This document shows, one piece after another, positions 30,444-41,533 of a stretch of DNA of 64,000 bases (its first letter is position 1; the number at the start of each line of letters is the position of its first letter). The translations under genes and the position numbers were made by a program. Source of the stretch: Linderina pennispora (taxonomy: Eukaryota; Kickxellomycota; Kickxellomycetes; Kickxellales; Kickxellaceae); NCBI RefSeq assembly GCF_002104995.1, contig NW_024468250.1:1-64000 (forward strand), in the 5' to 3' direction. The notes beneath the pieces are model-generated. The model had not been told where the DNA came from. It was given only the letters and a program-made list of their open reading frames with translations, and ran no database searches.

Positions 30444-31401
30444 GCACGCCAGGCGATGCTTTCGCAAAACGGTCTCTTTTCCATATACTAGTCTCCCAAT
30501 TTTCGATTATTAGTCTCTTTCTAGCAGGTCCGGTTTACCAACAATATTCGCATATCCATAATACCCGTCTGGAATTTGTTTGTGGCGCCGCCAGAAATAT
30601 TGGCTGGATGCAAGAGGTAGCTATTGTTTCCATCTCATTCTCATGGCGCGTGGCTTGGAAGGTGGTCTGAATGTACCTGGGCGCTCGCTGCAAGCCACAC
30701 ATGCGGGTATCTGAGAGACAGACCGAGCTCTTCTGCATGTTACGGGTGCGAGCATACACAGGCGTGTTCAATGGCAGGCGGTAGCACTTGAATTGGCATA
30801 TATTTTACGGCCACAATCTTGCGCATCCCTTGAAAGCCCACAGGTGCACTATTCGTCTGGACTTTGACAATGCAATTATGCCGCCCTTATTATTGCAAGA
30901 AGACCTGTTTGTACATGTAAAGTGCGAAGCGTCAAGTGCTTGTTCGGTGGCAACAGCCTGTCGCCCCTTCATCTCATGGGAACAGCAGATGAATATGGAG
31001 ATTCCATATAAAAGTATAGTGGAGAGACAACCACTCCACTGCTCCGCCACTGCAGCCATGCAGGACCGCTATGCTATTTCAGTGACCTGGGTAGCGCTCG
31101 GTGCATTTCAAACGGTGCATTTTTTGCGCCATTATTCACGTAGGGCACATCTTCAGCCTACACGTTCGTTAGAACAAGCCATTGCTGAGCTTGTGAGATA
31201 TTCCCGAGTCCACTTCGTGCAAAGCGTAAGGCCTAGTCCGAGCAGCCTGATGCCAAAAGTATTTAAAATGGCTCGCTGGAGGACCTACGACATGACTACC
31301 ACACCAGCTTTCGGCCTTCCTCACCTCAGCCTAGTTCTTGCAAGATCAGCAGCCCAGCTCCTTCGGTTGACATCCCACCATACTTCATCTGAATCAGTAC
31401 A
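30444..31401. other. Intergenic, promoter of secreted protein C
   Basis: No gene recognised. A long open frame runs from here into the coding repeats of C in the wrong frame and is treated as chance. A TATTTAAA element is at 31260. Confidence 0.5.
31259..31266 (+). promoter_or_regulatory. TATA-like element of secreted protein C
   Basis: TATTTAAA, about 140 bases before the ATG at 31402. It is a weaker match than the TATA boxes of A, B and E but at the same spacing. Confidence 0.4.
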
Positions 31402-32235
31402 ATGCGTCTTTCCTCGACTTTCGTTGTCGCCGTCCTTGCCACGTGCACTGCTGCCTCCCCAATTACTCGTCGTGGCGACTACGATGGTCCTCACGCCGCT
31501 GTCCCTGAGTTCGTCTATCCTGGCTTCCCCGGCTTCCCTGGTGGCCATGGCGGCCATGGGGGTCCCGGTTTCCCCGGTGGTCCGGGTGGCCCTGGCAATG
31601 GTGGCCCTGGCAATGGTGGTCCTGGCAACGGTGGTCCGGGTAACGGCGGTCCTGGCAATGGTGGACCTGGAAATGGCGGACCGGGCAACGGCGGCCCTGG
31701 AAATGGTGGACCGGGCAACGGCGGCCCTGGAAATGGCGGTCCTGGCAATGGTGGACCTGGAAATGGTGGACCGGGCAACGGTGGACCGGGCAACGGCGGC
31801 CCTGGAAATGGTGGACCGGGCAACGGCGGCCCTGGAAATGGTGGACCGGGCAACGGTGGACCGGGCAACGGCGGCCCTGGAAATGGTGGTCCTGGCAACG
31901 GTGGGCCTGGCAACGGTGGCGGTGTTGGCAACCCCGCCAACTGCGGTGTTTCCCCTGGCCAGATCTCTGCTCTCACACCACTCCTTACGCGCCTCGGTCT
32001 CGATACCACTGTCGATGGTGTCAAGAAGCTCGTTGTCCATCTGACCGATGCTGTTGGCGATCTGGTGAATAGTCCCGCCATCAACGGCCCGGAGGGTGTC
32101 AGTGGCATTGTCAACAACCTCGTCAACGGCCTCCTCGGCTCACCCCTTGATCTGTCAAATACGCTCACTGCTGTTAACAGCATCCTCCACAACCAGGTTC
32201 CATGCCTGCTCGACACCCTCCTCCCTAAGCCCTAG
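31402..32235 (+). CDS. Secreted silk-like repeat protein C (GNGGP repeats, two-Cys domain)
   Basis: Intact 277 residues, paralog of B. Signal peptide 'MRLSSTFVVAVLATCTAAS', then 'PITRRGDYDGPHAAVPEF', GFPGGHGGHGGPG, and about 21 uninterrupted PGNGG pentapeptides (31591-31922). The C-terminal domain is 'NPANCGVSPGQISALTPLLT' to 'SILHNQVPCLLDTLLPKP', differing from B at only a handful of residues. The repeat array is longer and more regular than in B, as expected for unequal exchange. The 'RRG' after the signal peptide could be a dibasic processing site. Cell-surface or extracellular matrix role is inference. Confidence 0.82.
   Translation: MRLSSTFVVAVLATCTAASPITRRGDYDGPHAAVPEFVYPGFPGFPGGHGGHGGPGFPGGPGGPGNGGPGNGGPGNGGPGNGGPGNGGPGNGGPGNGGPGNGGPGNGGPGNGGPGNGGPGNGGPGNGGPGNGGPGNGGPGNGGPGNGGPGNGGPGNGGPGNGGPGNGGPGNGGGVGNPANCGVSPGQISALTPLLTRLGLDTTVDGVKKLVVHLTDAVGDLVNSPAINGPEGVSGIVNNLVNGLLGSPLDLSNTLTAVNSILHNQVPCLLDTLLPKP
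31591..31922 (+). repeat. 15-bp coding minisatellite (PGNGG units)
   Basis: About 21 in-frame 15-bp units. Higher-order blocks recur (for example GGACCGGGCAACGGCGGCCC), which points to block duplication within the array. Confidence 0.87.
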
Positions 32236-32777
32236 AGTGGAAGAGGGAGGCTCCTATAGTGGCCAAACCGGATACCTTGGCTCAATATAAGGACTAGCAC
32301 TGTTTATCTTCAATAATACTCATTTACCATTCGATTAAGTAGTGCTGCACGCCCGCTGCGGCTGTCCCTGACGTAGTCATGTCGGCCGAATCAGGTGACA
32401 GCAAGCCAGGCGCCAACGAGAGCCCCGCTACAGCCTACGATATGGAGGTAGAGTCTAGCCTCTGATAAGTTGCACAGACGACCGTATTGAAAACTCCCCT
32501 GCGCAGCTCGTCTATTCCCTTTTCTCTCTTAAAATCCCCACACATTCAACAAACATAACAGTAGTATGCACGCATGAATCATGGGGTTTGTTCGTGCTAT
32601 GTATTGTGATGTGTCGATTGTCAATCTACATGGACAGTTTACATGCAAATATAGAAATGGCTATTAACGTCTAGAAAAGTAATGTGTATTGGGAAGTGTA
32701 TAAGTTGGATTGCGAGTACGAAAGACGAGCCTCCTCACTAGAAAGACAATGTCTACAGGTTGTGAGAGCGACATCGC
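32236..32777. other. Intergenic
   Basis: Convergent 3' flanks of protein C and the hAT-derived gene. No gene recognised. Confidence 0.5.
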
Positions 32778-35700
32778 CTACTTTTGGTGCTGCGCTTGGA
32801 AATCAAATGCAGTGTGTGGCAGAGGATTGCTGTTGCCAGGTAGCGATGTGGAAAGCTGCTGGAGACTTGGGTTTCTGGATATGTCGAGTGATGCACTGGG
32901 GAGGCTAGGCATGCACGACATGTTCATTGCAGCGGCCTGCGATGCCAGTGCAACCTGAGCACCATAGCTTTGCTGCTGCTGCTGCTGCTGATGTTGCTGC
33001 TGCTGCTGCTGCTGCTCGGCAGGCATAAACATTCCGCTGCCTGCACCAGAGAATGAGAGCGAGTCGGCGTGGCTACTTCCAGCGGGCATGGCCAAGCCAG
33101 CAAACGAGTCGTGAGGCTGCAGAGGGAGGATATGCGACGACTGGTTAGATATAGTAGCCGCAAGCACTTGCGTGGTGACTGGGTCCAACCCCATGTTCGA
33201 AACCAGCTGCGCGATAGTGGTTCCAAAGGACTCTGTGTCATGCTGGTCACTTCCATCCATATCCATGGCACCGGCTAGCGACGATGCTGTCCGCTGCTGC
33301 GACTGATCAGTTGCCAAAAGCTGGCCCGGCTGGTGCATAGTACCCATATGGCTGTAGCTACGGTATTCTCCGCTGGTCATGCGATCTGGGAGCTGTCTTT
33401 GGCGCTTACTCGGCGGCATGCTTGCAATCGACTGGGCATCGTCGCTCGGAATATTGCTGGGCTCAGCTGCAAACGCATGGTTCCTGGCTGACGGGAACGT
33501 AGATGAAGGCATGGTCTGCGTAGACATCGCTGCCGATGATGGGTCCTGCGGGATAGTCGACGGGTCAGACAGCAGGGCTTCGAGCAGGGGTAAAGTGCTG
33601 ATATCCGGTGTTTGGTTCTGTAGATCTGGGATTATACTGGCAGTGCGATCCAGCACGCTCTTCGCTGTCGGGCTATCTACTTTTGCGCTGGCCACACCAT
33701 GCGATGGTGAACTAATGTCACCGGAAGCCACACTGTCTACCAGGTAGTGGTGCGGCCTCTTCAATGCCATTGAAGGCGTCAGCGAAGCCGGCGTCTCTGC
33801 TGCAGCCGCCAGCGCCGATCGCCTCGATCCAGAAGCGCTGCCGATAAGGCCGCTGCCGTCGTTTCCAGGCAGTGAATTGGAGGCGGCCGATGCACCAGTC
33901 GCCAGCAGCTTCTTGCCCTTCGACAGGTGCGATGTCTTTGCAGTGGGCTTTGGCGGACGACAGACCAGGCGCCAGTACCCGCGCATCGAATTGAGCAGCC
34001 ACTTGGGGCAGTCGCCAGGGTGCTTGGCCACGGCCAGTGGAGATGAGGCAAACTCTATTGATAGCAAGCGCAGACGGTGGTCGAGGGCCATAGTCACCGC
34101 ATCGAGGCTCTTGAGGAAGTAATCAACGGTGACTCCGGTGAGCTCGATGCCCTTGACTGTCTCTTCGTATCCCGAGATGTCCTTGGAAACCTCAACCTTG
34201 CTGTTCTGCAGCAGGTCATACACGGTGACCTTCTTGCTCTTGGACGGGCCTGACGACGACAGCTTGTTCAGCAGCTCAGAGAAAGTCTCTCCCATGTCAA
34301 AGTTCACCGAGCTCAGCTTGTTCTCGGCCTGCTCGTGGCAGATGCGCAGAAGCTGCTTCTCGTACCGCTTGCGGAACTCGTAGATTTTTGGAGAAGTCGC
34401 TAGCGGTAGCACATTCCATGCAGTGGACAGCTTGGCCAGATTCGGGTACTTTGTCATGGGCGGCGGCGGGTGTGACTCGGCACCAGAGGCTGACAAGTGC
34501 GGTGTTGCCGACAGCCGGCGAGCATAGACCTGCCGCTCATCAGGTTCCAAGGACCGCAGCCGGCGCCGACTAGGAGCAAGCATGCTGCTGGGGAACAGAA
34601 TATCGCGGTACACTGCCTGTACTTCGTTTGTTGAGAACGGACCATGCAGAGGCCTGGGCTCCGAGTCGTCGTCCTCGTCATCGTCGGCGCCACGGTACGT
34701 GTGTTCAGCCTTGACCTTTTCCGCCGATGCAGTGTCTATCGCGGTCATACGACGCTGTGCCAGCTCCTTGTATGCCTCTGCCTTGAACAGCCTCCACTCT
34801 TCCACCAACGTGCGCATATCTACCAGCTGCATTGGTGGCCTCATGCCGAGCTCGTTGCCGCTGGAGCCATGCACTCCAAGGCCTGAGATGGTTGGCACCG
34901 AGCCGCGCTGTCTTTGCGACTCTGCAAACTGGGCCAGATGGATGTTGCCAAAGACAGCAAGGTCCTCTGCCTTGGCTGGGTACTTGTCCGGGCTCCAGAG
35001 CTCAGAGATCGCCTTCAGGGAGTCCAGGTCGTCAGTGGAGAAGCGCACGTGCAGGTCCTGCAAGATCGCCGCTGCCGCAGTGCGAATGAGCTCGATCAGG
35101 CGTGCTGGGCTTTCATCCTTCGAGTAATTGCACAGCTTGAAGCTGCGGAATGTGCATTCGTTGGAGTCATTGTTCCGGGTAGTCAGCTGCATGAACTCGT
35201 TCAGATGATGGCCAGCATAGTCGTCATCTCCCAACTCAACGTTCACCTGGGGGGGAGTCCTGTCGACTTGCATCGAGCTGTCTTCGTCGTCGTCCTCTTC
35301 GTCGTGACGATCATCTCCATACATCTGGCTAATCGAGTCTACTACATCACGGATTGTATCGACGCACAGACGCTGTAGCTGATCCAGCGTCTTCTTCGGC
35401 TTGTCCTCCGAGTTGGTCTGCATTGCAAACGCACGACTAGGTGGCTCCAGGTGGTTGCCCAGATCCAAGATCGGCTTGACCTGCAGCAATATGTCGGCCA
35501 TAAAGTGCAAGCAGCCAAGGAAGTTGTAGTCTCTCAAGTGCTCATACAAGACGTCTGGCAGCGGACACCGGTTCCCACCGCTCCTCGACGAGCTGCCCAT
35601 TGAAGACATGAGTATGTCAACAACCGGGAGTGGGATCTGCATGGCTGCACGCGGCGATTTGGGCGACCGAGTCAACGACGGCGAGATGCCATCCCCGGTA

Positions 35701-38700
35701 TCGGGAACCACGCTGCTGCGCGACGGATCCAGGCTTGATGGAGCTTGGCGAGCTGTTGATACCTTGGCCAGTGCTGCTACCGTGACCACGATCTGCGAAA
35801 TGTTGCGAGCAATGGTGATGACAATCGTAGGCATGAGCGAGATAGGCAGGCGCGTGGTGCGCGTAGTGTCGGTGAGCAGGATCTCAAACAGCGTCTTGTA
35901 GAGGGTCTCCTGGAAATCAATGCCCAAAAACGCGAAGCTGCCAGGGTGCGAGTACACAAACAGACACAGGTCCATCAGCGTCATCGAGAAGCTGACAAAG
36001 TCATCCGACTTGTTGGCAATTTCCTCATACAGCTGAGGTGAAAGCGAATGTGCATATGCAAATACACCGTGCCAATGGAGCGCATGCGGCAGCCGAAGAC
36101 GCTCCATGGCGTTAAAGCCCGCTGTGGTTGGCCGCTCGTACGATATGCATACCAGCCGATCAAGGTCGATCTTGGCCCGCCTCAGTAGTACCATGACAAT
36201 GCCGATAGGGTCACGACGCGCGACTCGACCGTCTTTTTCGTGGTACAGATGGACGCAGCGCCAGAAGCGTGTTGCTACCTCAAGCTCGCCTGTCTCAGAC
36301 AATGGGTCGCGGCGCAGATAGCGCAAATACAGCAACACGTGTGCGACCAGACTGTTGTGCTCGCGGATCGGTGCCTCGTCAATGATCACCGAGAAAGCTG
36401 GCGATTCGCTGACTTCATCCTTAATTAGCGACAATACCTCACTCGACACCACGTGCTGCAGTGACCGCGCAGCTTCGATGCCATCGCACAAAGCGCCTGC
36501 CAAACTGACGTCATCCTTCTTCGCCCTGCTCCTGGCTGCAGCGCCAGTCGAGCCGATGGTCGAAATGGGTGCCGGAGCGAGCTGCAGCTTGTACAGATTT
36601 AAGACCGATGACAGCGGGAGATTGTGATCCATGGCCTGGAGCAGCGCCTGCAGCGCAAAATTGAACTCCTTAATGTACTTCTCCTCCATCATTGCGCTGC
36701 TGCTGCTACTGACCGATGACGACACTGTGGTGCGGCTGGCGCCACGTACCACAAGGTTGCCACGCGGCGCTTCGGGTGCAGGCGTGGCCGCTGCGGGGTG
36801 ACAATGATCTTCTGACATATGTGACGCAGAGTTGAACGTGTCGACGGTATTTGTCGAGTCAGCCGTATTGGTCTGAGCTGCGGGTGTCCGGGCTGAAACG
36901 ACAACTGAGCCGTCTGAAGACTGTTGCGTGTGGTTTACGACGATTGTCGATGCTTCTGCAGTCTCTGACATCTGTGGCATGTGTGGTGGAAACCCGGCGC
37001 CACTGACTCTTGCCAAGTTTTGCAATTGCTGCTGGTGCTGGTGCTGGTGCTGGTGAGGTGTTGGTGCTGTAGACGATTCTGAAAAATGACGCATCTCGGA
37101 CACAATCTCCATATGTTGGCTGGGATTGACAAGCTCGAGAGACTGCGAGGCACCGGCCTGCCGTGGTGGACCAGGCTTGGTAGCTGTATTCATACCGCTG
37201 GCGTGAGGCGTATTCGCCGAACTAGGGGCATGCCGTGGCGACGAAGTGGCTGGGCGCAGTTCGCCAGGAGATTGTGTCAGCACGACATTTGTCTGCAGTG
37301 GCTTGTTATGATCACTGGCCGAGCCAGTTGCGAGTGAGGAGGTCGGCGACACTGCAGCCCACAAGCCATCGATAAGGACAAGCACGGGGTTGCCGGGCCC
37401 AAAGGACGGGGCACCAAAACTGTGCCACGCTCCGCTGGTGGTCGTTGCTGGTAGAGTGGTCGACCAGCGCCGACGTCTTAAAGTTGCGGCTGCCACGCTT
37501 GGCAAACTGATTCGCACGCTTGCCGTCCTTGCACAGCGCACACATCATGGCATTGGCCTGCGGGTCAAAGCGCAGCCATGGGTAGTCGTACAGCCATTTC
37601 AGATTGAACCGGCGCTTGTCGCTGCCTACAGCCGCTCCAATTGTCATTGAGCTCCGTCCAGTAGCCAGTAGGTCGCCGGGGATCTGGTAGTTTCCGTTGA
37701 CGGCAATCACTGCGCCACGCTCAGCGAGATCTTCCATGCGAACGACACCGCCATTATCGACGTCAGCATTGTTGCTGTTGTTGTGCTGAATCTTCTGGGT
37801 CGAGGCTATCGGCGGTGGCTCCTCGTTGTTAAAAGCGTGCGCTGCTCCCGCTGGTACAGTACTCTGGTGACCATGCGTAGTGCCTATTGATTGGTGGCCG
37901 TCTATATCCCGGCCACGCCCCCGTCCCCGGCCACGCCCACGGATCTTACCACGCCCACGCCCAGCAATAGTGCTTGGGTTTATTTGCGATTCAGCCGAGA
38001 CTGTGACTGTGGCCGCACTCACTGCTGCTGCCGCTGCCACTGCCGCTGCTGTTCTTGGCGATAGTGCCGCTTCTGATACTAGGAGCGATTGCCGGCTCCG
38101 TGGTGGTTGTTGTTGCTGCTGTTGCTGCTGAGTATGTGCATTTGCTGAAGGTGCTGGCGTTGCCAGTGTCTGTCGCCGAACGGGCTGCTCTACAGTAAGG
38201 AAATCGTCCGGGAACCGCATACGGTTAGGCATTAGCGGTAGAGTAGAAAAGGGGAGCTTTTATAGTGAGAGATGCATCAACAATGAATAGGCAGATATGG
38301 CGGCTAATGCAAAAAGAAAAAAAAGAAAAAAAGAAAAAGCCAGTGCAGATATATACAAGAGAAAGCGATAAGGGAAAGGAGAGAGGCATCCTCGGACTGG
38401 TGGTAGGGGGCGGGAGGGTCTGTTGATGCTGCCAACCTGGTATGGCTTTCTTTGCCTCCCCGATTTCGCCACTCTGTGAACACGAAAGGAGCAGGCTCCT
38501 CTCACACAATCGAGATGCATCTTTTCTCCCTCGCTCTATACGGCGAACAATGGCCGAAAATAGGGAAGGGCGCCAGGCGTGTCTTGCTACGGCGGAAGAA
38601 CATTGCACTCGCTGGGCAAGTAGTACGCAAGTACTCATCGTGCGCACACCCTGGAAATTATTCCCACCGCAAGGACACGCAATAAAACATAATCGCGACA

Positions 38701-39335
38701 ATCCCTTTTGACTTTACCTTTGAGGTGCCCACTATTGACAAAGATAGCCGGCGTTGTTGATGTAGTGGCGATTGGCACGGCTAGCATTGGCACAAATGGC
38801 AGCGCAGGATTTATGCCACCCTGCGCCAGCGCGGCAGCCACATTCTGCTGCTGTTGTCGCTGCTGTTGCGAGGTCGATTTAACCGCGCCTTCCATATTTT
38901 GCCGGTTTTGAAATCCAAGAGCAGTGAAGTAGCGGCCAATTGGCAAGTTCGACAGGTCAGTAGCCAGCGATGGTGGCATGCTGCCCATCAAGATTCCCGC
39001 CGATTTGTCGACGCCGTTATTGCCGCCGTGGTCAGTTGGGTTGTTGCTGCCGCTGTTACTGCTCCCCTGTAGCGTCAGATATGTCTGGTGCGATGCTGGT
39101 GTCTGGAGCATAAGGTTGCTAGCAAAGTTGTGGGTGGCCGGATGCATGCCCGCACCGTAGGAGGCGGTCGGTGCCGATGGGATGTTGCTATGTGTTGCTG
39201 AGATGCTGGCAGCATTGTTGCTGTAGTTGTACAAGAGCTGATCCATAGCCGATCCACCGCTGTTCACTGCGTTAGCTGCCAGCCCGTTAACCGCTGTCAT
39301 CTCGTTGATCAGACTGTCAGCCAACGATACCGCCG

Positions 39336-39369
<34 letters not shown>

Positions 39370-39666
39370 TTGTTGTTGTTGATGCTGCTGCTGCTGCGCC
39401 ATCGAGAGGTTGTTTTGATCTGTGCCCTGGCCGTATCGCATGGTAGCCAGCCCGAGAACAGCTACAGATGATGTGGGCGTGAGCGACACTAAAAATCGGT
39501 TGTCAGCCCCTGCACTACGGCTGCTGTCAACTGCGCCACCGAATGGTGCTTGATTTGGGGTTTGTGGCCGACCTGAGGGAGGCGAAGTAAGGTGCTGCTG
39601 GTGGGTGGTACCGTCGCTGTATGTCGAAATGCGCGGGGCCGGTCCGCCACTGCTCGGGTTATTCAT
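32778..39666 (-). CDS. Giant polyQ protein with TTF-type zinc finger and degenerate hAT-transposase core
   Basis: Exon 1 (39666-38718) encodes a disordered Ser/Asn/Gln protein with a run of about 15 glutamines near 39350-39400. An in-phase intron (38190-38717, GTAAAG...TGTAG) joins '...NSGHLK' to 'EQPVRRQTLATP'. Exon 2 carries RGRGKIRGRGRGR, then a C17orf113/TTF-type finger: 'FNLKWLYDYPWLRFDPQANA', 'MMCALCKDG', 'NFKTSALVDHSTSNDH'. One frame change near 37410 leads to about 1,550 more residues. A hAT-like core follows: 'SESPAFSVIIDEAPIREHNS', 'LARVLLYLRYLRR'-type sequence, 'LDRLVCISYERPTTAG', 'LWSPDKYP', and 'TKYPNLAKLSTAW', where hAT dimerisation regions lie. The second catalytic Asp site (usually GSDGA) reads SYERP, so it should be inactive. 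A second Q run ends the protein. Two separate genes remain an alternative. Confidence 0.7.
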
Positions 39667-41533
39667 GAGTGGGCGGGAGATTGCGTGTACGCTGGAGTGT
39701 ATCTGCTTGATCCGTAAAAATCACCAGCTGCGCGAAAGCAAACAGGAAGATCAAGCGCGGTGATCAGAGAGCTATTTTTGATGGATGAGGCTGGCCTACA
39801 AAAAAGGTGGGGAAAGGTAGATCGATGCTGCTTAGTGAGGCTCATGCTATGATCTCTGGCATGTTCATGGATGACGGACATGGGAAAACAGGGCGTGCTG
39901 TCAATGAAAATAGTCAAGGCATAAGCGAACCTGCGACCGGTAGCAGAAGGGCGAAGAGTGCGTTTCTTCGGGGCAAGAGAAGTCATAAAATCATCAAGCA
40001 CGGTTTTGCGATAGACCGCCTATATCTCCGATAGGTCGTCGTATACATGTGCGTGGAGGATGTAGAATTCTGCAGAGGCTAAGCTGCGCCTTACCTTTTA
40101 TTGCCAAGCGCTATCTGTTACTGCCTGCGAGTTGGCCGTATCCACTGCGTCGGAGCTCTGTTTTACTTTCCGGATATCAGGTGACTAGATAGCGGAAGCA
40201 GCTTTTTCGGGAGCACTGCGTGGGTGTGATGCCACCTCCTGGTCTTTCTGGAAGCCTACTGCAGGTGGTGTGGCTGGAGGGCGGGTCGGAATCGAAAAGA
40301 GCAGGCGCACTGGTTCTGTCTGAGGCGTTCTGCTGGGTGACTAGCGTCCGACGGCGGGGTTTGCTGCTAGCAAACAAAGGTGCAATAATAAGGCAGGTTT
40401 TGTTGCGAGTGCGTGGGCTACTGTGCAGTAGAGCGCGTGGCGTCTGATGATAAGAGTACAAAGCTTCGGGATAAAAAAGCAGGGCGGAAAGGTATGCCGG
40501 GTAGAAAAGCTAGAAAGGTGGGGGAGTGGAAAAGCAAGGAAAAGAATCGGCCGTGGCCTCGCAATTAGCCTCTTTTTGTCAACCAGCCTGAGCCAGGAAG
40601 AGATTATTGGCTTTTGCCCAGAATTTTTCCCTTTGATAAAAATGCCAGACAGCGAAGCGGGACGCTTATGAAAAGTGGATCACAATTGGTTCGTTCTCGA
40701 TCGTATGATATCCTAAAAGGAGCGCCATCATGGACGGATACATGCCATTGGAGCACATGCGGGCAGCTTGCGGCAGTGGGCGCCGGGCACAGTCAACACG
40801 CGCGCTGCTCCAAAATGGAATTACCGCAAGCACAAACACACCCAGTCGCGCACCCCACCACTGACAAAGACAAAAAGATAAAAAAAAAACCTTTAGGTCG
40901 CAGCAGCGGCGCACAGCGAGATACAGATGGCGTAAGCAATACCACTAAGCAGTGTGTTGGGACATCCGCTGGCTATCTCTTATTTTACCGCTGTTGTGAC
41001 GTTACTTTGCAACGGCAGGCATACTGCGCGCTTGCTGCTGCTGGTAACGTTATTTCAGTGACCGCCTGCCATAGATGGAAAAATAGTAGTAGTATCCTCT
41101 ACACACATGGTGTGGCGCAATGCCCAGCCAACTGTATGCGCATGGCTTGCTGTATGCACCGTCTCTCCTTGCTGGTGGGGGGAGGAGGTGGGCTAGCAGT
41201 AGTGGGATGTCAACAAACGTTCTGGTGCTTGCTGGTCATCGGAGGCGGTTGATGGGTCTTGCTGACGTGTTGGATATGGCCCAATGTCTCCTGATATAAA
41301 GCCGGGCAGCTCTGGCAATCCCGCTCCTAGAATAATCATCATCTCATTCTCGACTCCCGAACCCGACGACCACACCACCCTACACCTCTTTCCGCGCTCA
41401 TCACCCGGCACTACCTTACCCCCTACATCCCTTCCTCCGCGGACCATCTCACATACCGATAACGCAATCACGCCACCCTCCCTTTCGGAAATCAATCCCA
41501 GACCAGCATCCCTACTCTGTAGATCTCTTTGCA
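39667..41533. other. Long intergenic region before secreted protein D
   Basis: About 1.9 kb. Divergent promoter region of the polyQ gene and protein D, with A runs near 40881 and a TATA box at 41295. Open frames here, including one at 40614-41252, have no protein-like composition. No gene recognised. Confidence 0.5.
41295..41300 (+). promoter_or_regulatory. TATA box of secreted protein D
   Basis: TATAAA 239 bases before the ATG at 41534, followed by a C-rich leader like that of protein E. Confidence 0.5.

Noticed and set aside
30788-32044. 418-codon plus-strand open frame overlapping protein C
   Set aside because: Starts from a non-ATG codon in intergenic sequence and runs into the repeat in the wrong frame; it has no homology.
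29673-32216. Long open frames on the opposite strand and in other frames through the PGNGG repeats (for example Pro-rich GPPLPGPPFPG-type proteins)
   Set aside because: They are shadows of a 15-bp repeat that stays open in several frames; only the plus-strand frame has a signal peptide and the conserved C-terminal domain.
32778-39666. An active hAT transposon
   Set aside because: The second catalytic site is altered, there is an intron, and I see no terminal inverted repeats or 8-bp target duplication around the gene.
40614-41252. 212-codon open frame upstream of protein D
   Set aside because: No protein-like pattern, starts from a non-standard context, and ends in a G-rich low-complexity stretch.
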